Below are positions 38,143-45,548 of a stretch of DNA of 64,000 bases, piece by piece. The DNA is taken from contig CP040678.1 in NCBI GenBank assembly GCA_005954745.1, forward strand, positions 1,612,001 to 1,676,000, written 5' to 3'. The position numbers were made by a program, and so were the translations under genes. Numbering within the stretch: the stretch's first letter is position 1; every line of letters starts with the position of its first letter. Origin of the DNA: Halostella pelagica (GTDB taxonomy: Archaea > Halobacteriota > Halobacteria > Halobacteriales > Natronoarchaeaceae). The notes under the pieces were generated by a model. It was not told the DNA's origin, did not search any database, and saw only the letters and a list, made by a program, of their open reading frames with translations.

Positions 38143-38979
38143 ATGGCCGAGCGACGGGTGACGTGGTCACTCGGATCCGGGAACTCGCGGATGGCCCGCG
38201 GGTTCTGCTACCTCCAGATCGCCGTCTTCGGTGGGATGGCGCTGGTGATCGCCGGCAGCATCGTGGGCCTGTTCGCGCTCACGCTCTGGAGCGGCAACTA
38301 CCGGGTATTGGGCCTGCTCGTTCTCCTGACGCTCGTCGGCGGGCCGTTCTCGCTGCTGTATCTCCTGCCGCTTCTCACCGACCCGGAGCAGCGGCTGCCG
38401 ATGCCCGAGACCTGGCGGGAGTTCCGGCGCTTGAGCGTCGGCGGGACGGTTGTCGCAGCCACACTGGGCGCGGTTGCGCTCGTCGCCGCGTTCGCCGTCG
38501 GTTCGCCGGCGCTGCTTGCGTCGATGTTCGTGGTTTTGCTCGCCGCCTTCGCCGCCGGGAAGTGGCTCACGAGCGACGGCGTGTTGGATCCGGACGTCGG
38601 GTCACTCACGTACGCTAACAGCGAGATAGACATCGACGCCATCACAGATGTCCGGCGGCGTGATATCGGCGGGTACGCCGTCGTGACCCTCTCTCACGAT
38701 GCAGGTGTCGGGACGCCGCGGTGGCTAGTCCTCCCGGGTACAGTGGCCGACGAAGTGGTCCCCGTGCTCGACCGATCCGCCGAGGACGCGGAAGCGGCCG
38801 ACACCCAGTCGCTCGCCGCCACCGCGGCGCTCGTCGCGCTAGGGCTGGGGACCATCGCCGGCGGCGCGGGGCTGGCGGTGCTTGGCAGAAACGCCGACAA
38901 GCCGGTCGCGCTCTACTGGATAGCTGCGTGGGTCGTCGCGGTCGGCTGTCTCTTCCTCTGGATCGCGTGGATAGAGTGA
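38143..38979 (+). CDS. Polytopic membrane protein, unknown function
   Basis: This 278-residue protein has about six membrane helices in three pairs (about residues 20-45, 50-75, 95-118, 122-140, 220-245 and 252-275). A beta-type soluble domain lies between them (about 145-215), with TPRWLVLPG. The ATG at 38143 is preferred over 38104 because a T-rich TATA-like element lies about 27-33 nt upstream and the shorter form starts with a typical polar MAERRVTW. The family is not recognised. It stands between asd and a divergent metabolic gene. Confidence 0.68.
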   Translation: MAERRVTWSLGSGNSRMARGFCYLQIAVFGGMALVIAGSIVGLFALTLWSGNYRVLGLLVLLTLVGGPFSLLYLLPLLTDPEQRLPMPETWREFRRLSVGGTVVAATLGAVALVAAFAVGSPALLASMFVVLLAAFAAGKWLTSDGVLDPDVGSLTYANSEIDIDAITDVRRRDIGGYAVVTLSHDAGVGTPRWLVLPGTVADEVVPVLDRSAEDAEAADTQSLAATAALVALGLGTIAGGAGLAVLGRNADKPVALYWIAAWVVAVGCLFLWIAWIE

Positions 38980-39023
38980 CTTCGGTGACGACACCGGACA
39001 GATGAGCAAGACACGAACCGTCG

Positions 39024-39977
39024 TCAGATCACTCGGTTCTCCAGGTCCTCGTCGCCCGCGGCGTATCGCTCGGCGTTACCGGCGACTACGTCCGCCAGAC
39101 GCTCGTAGTAGTTGGGGGTGTGGCCCGCGTTGTGCGGCGTTATCTGGACGTTCTCGAGGTTCCACAGCGGATGGTCCTCGGGGAGCGGTTCGGGGTCCGT
39201 GACGTCCAGTGACGCCCCGCGGATCCACCCTTTCCGGAGCGCCGTCTCCATCGCTTCAGTGTCGACGACTGGCCCGCGAGCGACGTTGACGAGGACGGCA
39301 CTCGGCGGGAGCGTGACGAACTCCTCGTGGCCGACGATACCGCGCGTCTCGTCGGTCAGCGGGCAGGCCAACACGAGGTAGTCCGTGCGGGCCGCAACCT
39401 CGCCCAGGTCGTCGAAGCCGAACACCTCGTCGGTTGGACCGCCTTTTTCGGGGCTGTAGCGGACGCCGACGGTGTCGACGCCGAACGGTTCCAGCCGTTC
39501 GACGACGGCCCGGCCGATAGCGCCGAGGCCGACGACCGTGACCGTACTCCCGGCCAGTTCGTGAGTCTGGTAGTGACGCCACTCGCGGCGCTGTTGCCGA
39601 CGCCACCCCTCGTGGAACCGTCGGGTGAACGAGAGTATCGCACCCAGAACGTGTTCGCCCATGTTCGGCCCGTGGACGCCCGAAGCGTTCGTCACGGCGA
39701 CGTCTCGGTCAGCAAGGGCATCGAGCGGCAGGTGGCCCGTCCCGGCGTACGCGCAGGCGAACACGTCGAGTTCGTCAGCGCGTTCCAGCACGCGCTCGTC
39801 CAGTTCCATCCCGGTGACGTATCGGGCGTCCCGAATCAGTTCCCGTTCCTCGTCCGGCGTTCGAGCCAGCGTCACGGTTCCGTCCGGCAGTCGGTCACGG
39901 AGCGCGTCGGCGTACTGTTCGACCGGATCGCCGTGAGTTCCCTTCCGCAACACCAGAACCTCGGGAGCGTCGACCAT
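39024..39977 (-). CDS. D-2-hydroxyacid dehydrogenase
   Basis: This 317-residue NAD-dependent enzyme has the nucleotide loop VVGLGAIGRAV near residues 142-152, the catalytic Arg in NVARGPVVDTEA near 223-234, Glu in DPEPLPEDHPLW near 252-263 and His in ITPHNAGHT near 269-277. It would interconvert a 2-oxoacid and a D-2-hydroxyacid. The substrate cannot be read from the sequence: glyoxylate, hydroxypyruvate and phosphoglycerate are all possible. It lies upstream of nothing on its strand and is a single gene. The first ATG is used. Confidence 0.87.
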   Translation of the reverse strand: MVDAPEVLVLRKGTHGDPVEQYADALRDRLPDGTVTLARTPDEERELIRDARYVTGMELDERVLERADELDVFACAYAGTGHLPLDALADRDVAVTNASGVHGPNMGEHVLGAILSFTRRFHEGWRRQQRREWRHYQTHELAGSTVTVVGLGAIGRAVVERLEPFGVDTVGVRYSPEKGGPTDEVFGFDDLGEVAARTDYLVLACPLTDETRGIVGHEEFVTLPPSAVLVNVARGPVVDTEAMETALRKGWIRGASLDVTDPEPLPEDHPLWNLENVQITPHNAGHTPNYYERLADVVAGNAERYAAGDEDLENRVI

Positions 39978-40042
39978 ACATCGACTCTCTGCGGGGAACC
40001 GCTTAATTGTTGAGAAGAGCGGCTCGCCGGCGGATACTCGAC

Positions 40043-40831
40043 TTACTCGCCGGTGAAACCGGGCTCGTCAGCCCCGAAGAACGCGTCGTGACCTCGCGCG
40101 TAATCCGACGTTCTCGATAGATCGGAGATGGAGTCGGTTTCGGCGGCGAGCTGGGCCGGGAGGTCCCGCGCGTAGCTCTTGTTCAGCAGGCGTTTCGTCG
40201 CGCCGTATGCCCGCGTCGGCCCGTCGGCGAGCGTCGCTGCCAGTTCCGCGAGGCGGTCGTCGAACTCCTCTGCCGGGACGAGTTCCGTCGCGAGGCCCAT
40301 CTCGACAGCCTCCGCCGGGGGGATCGGTTCGTCGAGCAGGGCGATCTCTCGCGCCCGGCGGTGACCCACCAATCGTGGGAGGAAGTACGTCGACCCGCCG
40401 TCGCCGGAGAGCGCGATCTCCGGGTAGGCGAACTCGAAGCGAGCGTCGTCTGCGACGAGGACCAGATCGCCGGACAGCGCGAGGCCGAACCCGCCGCCGG
40501 CCGCGACGCCGTTGACGCCCGTCACCGTCGGCATCTTCGCGGTGGCGACGTTCCGGACCGCGCCGTGTAGTCGGCTCGCGAGAGCGTGCAGGCGACGCCC
40601 GTCGGTCGCGTCGCCCTCGAACGTCGAGAGGTCGGCTCCGGTGTTGAACGTGCCGCCGGATCCCGTGAGGGCGAGACAGCGAACCTCGTCGTCCTCGGCG
40701 AGGTCGTTCGTCGCGTCGCGGAGTTCGCCCGCCATCTGAACGGTGAGCGCGTTGTGGTGGTCGGCGCGTTCCATCGCGATCCGTCCGACGCCGTCAATGC
40801 GCTCGACTGAGAGATACTCGTACGTCGACAT
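40043..40831 (-). CDS. Enoyl-CoA hydratase/isomerase (crotonase family)
   Basis: This 262-residue crotonase-fold protein has the oxyanion-hole segments NALT near residues 27-30 with GADLS near 65-69, and GVAAGGGFGLALSGD near 108-122. The first catalytic Glu of hydratases is Gly116. The second is kept as E138, and an extra Asp (D144 in SGDGGS) occupies the place used by PaaG-type isomerases. Isomerase rather than hydratase activity is likely. The ATG at 40831 gives the normal N-terminus, so the 9-residue extension is rejected. No other fatty-acid genes are adjacent. Confidence 0.85.
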   Translation of the reverse strand: MSTYEYLSVERIDGVGRIAMERADHHNALTVQMAGELRDATNDLAEDDEVRCLALTGSGGTFNTGADLSTFEGDATDGRRLHALASRLHGAVRNVATAKMPTVTGVNGVAAGGGFGLALSGDLVLVADDARFEFAYPEIALSGDGGSTYFLPRLVGHRRAREIALLDEPIPPAEAVEMGLATELVPAEEFDDRLAELAATLADGPTRAYGATKRLLNKSYARDLPAQLAAETDSISDLSRTSDYARGHDAFFGADEPGFTGE

Positions 40832-40960
40832 GCGTGCTACTGCGCGGGGGACCGGCAAAAGTCCCCCTGCCTGGGGACCGCCGCTCCGCGGCCGAACCGG
40901 ACCGGACGAGCGTCGCGGAGTCAGGGGAATTTAATACCGCCCAACCAGTCGGGTTCGCGT

Positions 40961-42331
40961 ATGGAACGGACAGACGTGGCCGTCGTCGGTGGGGGTCCGG
41001 CCGGCACCGCCGCGGCGTTGCAGGCGGCCCAACGCGGCGCGGACGTCGTCGTCTTCGAGAAGGGCGTCCCCCGAGAGGACAGGGACGGCCCGGGACCGGA
41101 TTCGACGGACGCCGCGGGAATGCTGGACTACTGGGTCGACATCATGGACGTCGATTACCGGGAGATACCGGACGAGGTTATCTTACAGGAACTGGAGGAC
41201 GTCGACTTCATCGGTCCGACCGCGTCGTGCACCCTCGGTCGGACGGGGATCGACTCCTCGTACCCGCACTTCGGATTCGCCTTCCACCGCGCCCGAATGG
41301 ACGACTGGTGGCGCGAGAAAGCGGAGGACGCCGGGGCCGAGTACCGCGTTGGCACTAGCGTTGGGACCGTGGAAACGGATCTCTCGGGCCCGACACATCA
41401 CCTCACGCTGGCTGACGGCGGCGAGGTCGAGGCGGATTACCTCGTTCTCGCGGACGGTCCACAACGGACCGTGACCAACCGCGTACTAGACCAGTTCACG
41501 CCCGAGGACCGGAGCATCACCGACGTGCTGGCGTCGACCGACGCGAACCACATCGCCTATCAGGAGTACCGACGCTTCCCGGAGGACGCCTTCGACGACG
41601 ACACGCTGAAGTTCTGGTGGGGTGTGATGCCCGGCGAGACGGCCTACCCGTGGGTGTTCCCCAACGACGGCACGGTCGCCCGCGTCGGCCTGACCATGCC
41701 TATCGGCATGGACATCGACGACGTCGAGAATCCGGAAGAGTACGACCTGCTCCGGCCGGACGACGAGGAGATACCCCGCGGCGGCGAGTACATCCGCCGC
41801 CTGCTCGAACGCGAGTACGGCGACGAGTACGACATCGAGGAGGACTTCCCGATCGTCGAGGACCGCGGAAAGACGAAGGGGACAGAGACGTACCCGATCT
41901 CTTCGACTCGCCCCATCGACTCGCCGACCGCGGCCAACGTCGCCGTCGCCGGCGGCGCGATGGGGACCACCTCGGCGTTCCACGAGGGCGGCTACCACGT
42001 CGCCATCCGCTCGGGCAAGATAGCTGGCGAACTCGCCGCGACGGATTCGATGTCGCGGTACAACGACGCCTGGAAGGAAGCCATCGGCGACGAGATACTG
42101 CGAAACGTCACCTTCGCCGACATCGTCGCAGAGTACGAACCTGACGACTGGGACCGTACCTTCTCCGTGGCCACCGACATGCTCTCCGACGACCGTAGCG
42201 GTAGCCTTCTCAAGCCGCGGATCCGGAGCGGCGTCAGAGGCCTCAAACTCTACGGCAAGTACAAGTCGACGAAGCGGAAGTACCGAAACGGCAAGTACGT
42301 CCAGTTCGACGAATCCGAGTACACACTGTAA
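40961..42331 (+). CDS. Geranylgeranyl-reductase-like FAD oxidoreductase
   Basis: This 456-residue flavoprotein has the FAD motif VVGGGPAGTAAALQA near residues 8-22 and a second glycine-rich FAD motif VAVAGGAMGTTSAFHEGGYHVAI near 327-349. The layout is that of the geranylgeranyl reductase superfamily, whose haloarchaeal members saturate isoprenoid chains of lipids or quinones. It lacks an obvious full lipid-reductase signature, so its substrate is open. The basic C-terminal tail (YGKYKSTKRKYRNGKY) may contact the membrane. ATTTAATA (about 40927-40934) lies 27-34 nt before the ATG. Confidence 0.8.
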   Translation: MERTDVAVVGGGPAGTAAALQAAQRGADVVVFEKGVPREDRDGPGPDSTDAAGMLDYWVDIMDVDYREIPDEVILQELEDVDFIGPTASCTLGRTGIDSSYPHFGFAFHRARMDDWWREKAEDAGAEYRVGTSVGTVETDLSGPTHHLTLADGGEVEADYLVLADGPQRTVTNRVLDQFTPEDRSITDVLASTDANHIAYQEYRRFPEDAFDDDTLKFWWGVMPGETAYPWVFPNDGTVARVGLTMPIGMDIDDVENPEEYDLLRPDDEEIPRGGEYIRRLLEREYGDEYDIEEDFPIVEDRGKTKGTETYPISSTRPIDSPTAANVAVAGGAMGTTSAFHEGGYHVAIRSGKIAGELAATDSMSRYNDAWKEAIGDEILRNVTFADIVAEYEPDDWDRTFSVATDMLSDDRSGSLLKPRIRSGVRGLKLYGKYKSTKRKYRNGKYVQFDESEYTL

Positions 42332-42837
42332 CGGACTGACGGAGACGCAGTGACGGTTTTCGGCACGGTATAGCTGTTTAGGGCATTCGAAAGGGGTTAA
42401 CCCGTTGCGCTCCTTGAGACATGTGCGCGCCACAAGTCCCCGCCCGAGTTTTCCCGTCAGGGAGCGATGACAGTGCGGAGAACCCAGGCACGCGATAGAT
42501 TCGGCGCTGCGGACGCCGTAGCGCTGGCCCGGCACGAGGGTTTCCCGACTGACCCGGCACGCCGCCAGGAGTGACGTCGGTCGTTAGTGTTCCGGGCCTA
42601 CATTACGACCTTTTGCAGCGCTCGCTTCGTTGGACGAGTGACGCGCAAGTCGTCCGTTCGACCCGCGAGACGCGGCGCGTCCGGCGCTGCTCGCTTGCAA
42701 AAACTCGAGCAAACGGACTCCTCGAGCAAGCGTGCAACCACATACAGAACGCATTGCTGTCTCCAAAGTTTCTAAATAAATGAAAGTTAATGTATTCTTC
42801 ATGCGTAATTATCGGACCGGACAAGTCAGTGATCACA
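42332..42837. repeat. 506-nt intergenic region with a direct repeat and nested inverted repeats
   Basis: No gene is supported here. It holds GGGTTAACCC (42394-42403), copy 1 of a 20-bp direct repeat (42585-42604), then a block bounded by TTTTGCA (42611-42617) and TGCAAAA (42696-42702). Inside that block are smaller inverted repeats: GCAGCGC/GCGCTGC (42615-42621/42684-42690) and GGACGA/TCGTCC (42632-42637/42650-42655). The last 70 nt are AT-rich and contain the box AATTATC (about 42812-42818) for the GIDE gene. The small minus-strand frame through this block looks spurious. Confidence 0.6.
42585..42604. repeat. 20-bp direct repeat, copy 1
   Basis: TAGTGTTCCGGGCCTACATT occurs here and again, identically and in the same orientation, at 43817-43836. 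The copies enclose the GIDE-domain gene. They may be scars of an insertion, or binding sites that precede each of two genes. Confidence 0.75.
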
Positions 42838-43599
42838 ATGGCTGAAATCCCACAACCTGTCGTCGGCGCCGCAGCGCTCGCCCTCGTTGCCGTCGGCGCG
42901 TATATCACCTACCAAGCACTGGGGAACCTACAGAGTGGCTGGACCATCTGGCAGAGCGACCCGATCGATGCAGGGGACGTCGAGTACGAGGACGGTGTCG
43001 TCGAGGTACAGGGGAAAGTCGAGCAACTCGAAGCGGGGTTGCTCACCACGAAGTACACCGACACACCCGCCGTGGCCCACGAGTACAAACTCCAAAGGCA
43101 CGAGGAGAACCGGAGCACCGAAAGCGGAGCCGAGTGGCAAACCGTCGATAGCGGCACAGAGACGCAACCGTTCTACGTGACCGACGAGACCGGGAGTGTC
43201 GCCGTCGATCCGGACGGGGCGACCGTCTCGCTGGACACGGAGAAGATCTCGGGGGGCTCCGAAATAGATATCGGACCAGTGGACGCCTCGACGAACAAGC
43301 GGTACGAGGGACGACTGGCACCCGGGGATCGTGTGCACGTGTTCGGCCAGAAGCGCCACGCCCAGGGAGATGGTCCGGACGGTGAACGGTTCTACATCGG
43401 TGACGGTGGTGAGACGGACACGTTCTCCGTCTCCGATACGACGGAGACCCGAACCATGGTGCGGTACATCGGCGGTGGCCTCACGTCTTTGCTATTGGGT
43501 CTGGCTGCACTCGCAGCGGGTGGGTTCCTGGCGCTCGTACTGCTCGGGTACCTCGAATTTTCTGACATCGTCTTACAGTTGGTCGCCCCTCTGGCATAG
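42838..43599 (+). CDS. GIDE-domain membrane protein
   Basis: This 253-residue protein has a membrane helix at about 7-28, a beta-rich GIDE-like domain (about 50-205) and a C-terminal helix pair (about 215-250). The domain begins with VEVQGKVEQL and includes AVAHEYKLQRHEEN, PFYVTDETGSVAVDP and LAPGDRVHVFGQKR. GIDE domains are known from the mitochondrial E3 ligase MUL1, but there is no RING here, so no ligase role is implied. The ATG at 42838 fits an AATTATC box about 20-26 nt upstream; the 16-residue extension is rejected. The protein is flanked by the 20-bp direct repeats, with a secreted protease gene downstream. Confidence 0.75.
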   Translation: MAEIPQPVVGAAALALVAVGAYITYQALGNLQSGWTIWQSDPIDAGDVEYEDGVVEVQGKVEQLEAGLLTTKYTDTPAVAHEYKLQRHEENRSTESGAEWQTVDSGTETQPFYVTDETGSVAVDPDGATVSLDTEKISGGSEIDIGPVDASTNKRYEGRLAPGDRVHVFGQKRHAQGDGPDGERFYIGDGGETDTFSVSDTTETRTMVRYIGGGLTSLLLGLAALAAGGFLALVLLGYLEFSDIVLQLVAPLA

Positions 43600-43909
43600 C
43601 CAGGTCCGTAATGAGTAGCCGACAGACGTATCCTCTATATTTAATATACGGCTCACGACAACGACTCACTGAGAATCTAATGGCTCGTACCTGTCGTACT
43701 CACACCATCACGGCAGCAGAGAGACACACTTCTGCAAGTATGCCTACTTAACCGGATGCAATATATAGCAGAGTCGATTTCGGTTTCACCGAGTCTACTA
43801 GTAGAAACTCGCCCGGTAGTGTTCCGGGCCTACATTTAATCCCTTAGTCGTCTCTTTTCGGTGTCCCGTTCTGGCAACGATTCATTACGCGCGGCGTTGT
43901 AGGGCTGAC
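43600..43909. other. 310-nt spacer before the protease gene
   Basis: This gap has no supported gene. It includes an AT-rich stretch (about 43635-43650), the palindrome CTACTAGTAG (43795-43804), copy 2 of the 20-bp direct repeat (43817-43836), and a TATA-like TTCATTAC (43881-43888) 22-29 nt before the GTG start of the protease gene. Confidence 0.45.
43817..43836. repeat. 20-bp direct repeat, copy 2
   Basis: This is identical to 42585-42604 and in the same orientation, 1232 nt apart start to start. It lies 74 nt before the protease start codon. Confidence 0.75.
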
Positions 43910-45076
43910 GTGACAGACGAAGAGCGACCCGATACCGACGACTCGGAGAATCAGGGCTCCGAACCGGACAGCGGCGTCCGTCGTCGCCAACTGTTACGGA
44001 CCGGTGTCAACGTCAGCGTGGCGGGTGCGCTCGTCTTCGGTTTCGGTGCGAACTACGTGTCGTCGAACGACCTCGACAGCATCACTTACGCGATGGCCCG
44101 GCCGGAACCGGGGGCGACGACGCTCGAACCCCGAACGAAGGAAGTGCCGGTCGCGTGGCACGAGAGCCTGCGGATAGCGTTACGGGTACAGGAGGAGATC
44201 CGCTCGTCGAGCCTGTCGCCGGTGAAGGGTTCGTTCATCGTCCCGGGCAGTTACGACGACCCCCAGGCATCAGTCTCCGTCGACGCGACGGAGGAGAACA
44301 TCTCCGACTCGCTGGGGAACCTGACGGAGGAGGTCCCCGTCGAGGTGAGTCTCGTCGACGAGATCCCCCCGAAATCCGGAACGGACCACGACTCGGAGGA
44401 CGCCTACCAGGTGTCCGAACTCGACCCGGCCCACGTTCCCGGTGGCGTCGTTTGTCAGGCTGGAGAGAACTTCGGCACTCTCACCCCGGCACTGTTCGAC
44501 GCCGAAACCGGCTCTCGGTTTTTCGCCACGTCGAATCACGTGTTCGGCGCTTCGGGGACGAAATCGACCGAACATCAGGGCGAGTCGCTGTTTCTCCTCC
44601 ACGACGGGGAACAGCATCAGATCGGAACTGTGGAGCGAGGATATCCGGAGGCAGATATCGGCCAGATCGCCCCGGCCGAGGAGTACCGTCCGTCGACGGA
44701 GATCGAACGGGCGTCGCCGTCGCAGGTCATCGGCCACTACACCAAGATGGGTCTGGCTGACCTGAGTGCACGGGGGGAATCACTCAGGAAAGTCGGTGCG
44801 CTGTCAGACGACTCCGCGGGCCGGATCAAGGGGATCGACGGCGTGACCTGTTACACTGGAGCGGTCTGTAAATCCGGACAGCTCAAGTGGGGCGACGAGG
44901 GCGATCTCGTCGACGGCGACAGCGGGTCGGTGAACTTCCATCAGGACCCCGAAAACCCGGACGACTACCTCCTCGTCGGCGGCATCAACAACGCCCGGAC
45001 CTGGTGGCCCGGGTCGAACTTCGCCTGGGGAACCGCCGCGCACCACCTGTACTCCGAGTACGGCCTGCATTTCTAA
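43910..45076 (+). CDS. Tat-exported trypsin-like serine protease
   Basis: This 388-residue protein begins at GTG 43910. A charged acidic N-terminus leads to a twin-arginine signal, RRRQLL (residues 24-29), and a hydrophobic segment (about 33-50), as in Tat-exported haloarchaeal proteins. The catalytic triad of the chymotrypsin fold is visible as H210 in TSNHVFG, D249 in EADIGQI and S338 in DGDSGS. Three cysteines (C182, C314, C320) may form a disulfide. It would act outside the cell or at the membrane surface. A pro-region of about 130 residues lies before the catalytic part. The nearby GIDE membrane protein is a possible partner, by position only. Confidence 0.83.
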   Translation: MTDEERPDTDDSENQGSEPDSGVRRRQLLRTGVNVSVAGALVFGFGANYVSSNDLDSITYAMARPEPGATTLEPRTKEVPVAWHESLRIALRVQEEIRSSSLSPVKGSFIVPGSYDDPQASVSVDATEENISDSLGNLTEEVPVEVSLVDEIPPKSGTDHDSEDAYQVSELDPAHVPGGVVCQAGENFGTLTPALFDAETGSRFFATSNHVFGASGTKSTEHQGESLFLLHDGEQHQIGTVERGYPEADIGQIAPAEEYRPSTEIERASPSQVIGHYTKMGLADLSARGESLRKVGALSDDSAGRIKGIDGVTCYTGAVCKSGQLKWGDEGDLVDGDSGSVNFHQDPENPDDYLLVGGINNARTWWPGSNFAWGTAAHHLYSEYGLHF

Positions 45077-45180
45077 CCAGCGGATCAGCGACCGAGTTCG
45101 CCGGATCGACCGGTGACTGACGCACAAACAGTTACAGCCGGCAGTGTACTTTTACTACCGAGAACGTCCACAGAGTAACT

Positions 45181-45405
45181 ATGGCGTTGACCGGGCTGTC
45201 GCGGCTACCGCGGCTCGTTCTCGGATCCCTTCCCTGGCGTGTACTGGTGCTGGATCTGGTGGTCATCGTCGCATGGGTCGGCGTCGTAACGTTCGCCTTC
45301 GAGGGCGCGGGCTGGCCAATATGGCTGTACTACGCCGTGATATTCAGCGGCGTGATCATGTACTCGGTTGGTATCGGTCCGTTGCTGTCACGGCGTGGGT
45401 CGTGA
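45181..45405 (+). CDS. Small two-helix membrane protein
   Basis: This 74-residue protein has two predicted membrane helices (about 20-42 and 48-68) and basic ends. No family is recognised. A T-rich TATA-like ACTTTTACTA (about 45148-45157) lies 24-33 nt before the ATG, which argues for a real gene. It follows the protease gene by 104 nt and ends before a palindromic element (copy A). Confidence 0.55.
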   Translation: MALTGLSRLPRLVLGSLPWRVLVLDLVVIVAWVGVVTFAFEGAGWPIWLYYAVIFSGVIMYSVGIGPLLSRRGS

Positions 45406-45448
45406 CACAGAGCCCCGGGAGCGGGCATCGCGGTCGTACTCCTTTAGA

Positions 45449-45518
45449 GACTGTTGTAACTGTGGACCGGTATTCGCCGACCCGTGACGGCGACAGGCCG
45501 AAATGACTTACAACAGTC
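45449..45518 (-). repeat. Dispersed palindromic element, copy A
   Basis: GACTGTTGTAA (45449-45459) and TTACAACAGTC (45508-45518) are perfect 11-bp arms. The interior holds the smaller stem TCGCCG/CGGCGA. Read on the minus strand it aligns with 15556-15624 in order and spacing (see copy B). It lies between convergent genes, 30 nt beyond the stop of the minus-strand Bat-type regulator, so it may terminate transcription from one or both sides. Confidence 0.75.
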
Positions 45519-45548
45519 CCTATCAGGGGGTCGGTCGAGGCACCGACG

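Noticed and set aside
42584-42802. A 72-codon minus-strand frame in the spacer before the GIDE gene
   Set aside because: It runs through the inverted-repeat block and the direct repeat, is not acidic like haloarchaeal proteins, and lacks a promoter.
42838-43599. A prokaryotic ubiquitin-ligase function for the GIDE protein
   Set aside because: There is no RING or other E3 domain and no E1/E2 gene beside it, so only the GIDE domain is supported.
42332-43909. SRP 7S RNA or RNase P RNA gene in the long spacers
   Set aside because: I could not find the conserved cores expected for either RNA. The paired blocks look like inverted repeats instead.
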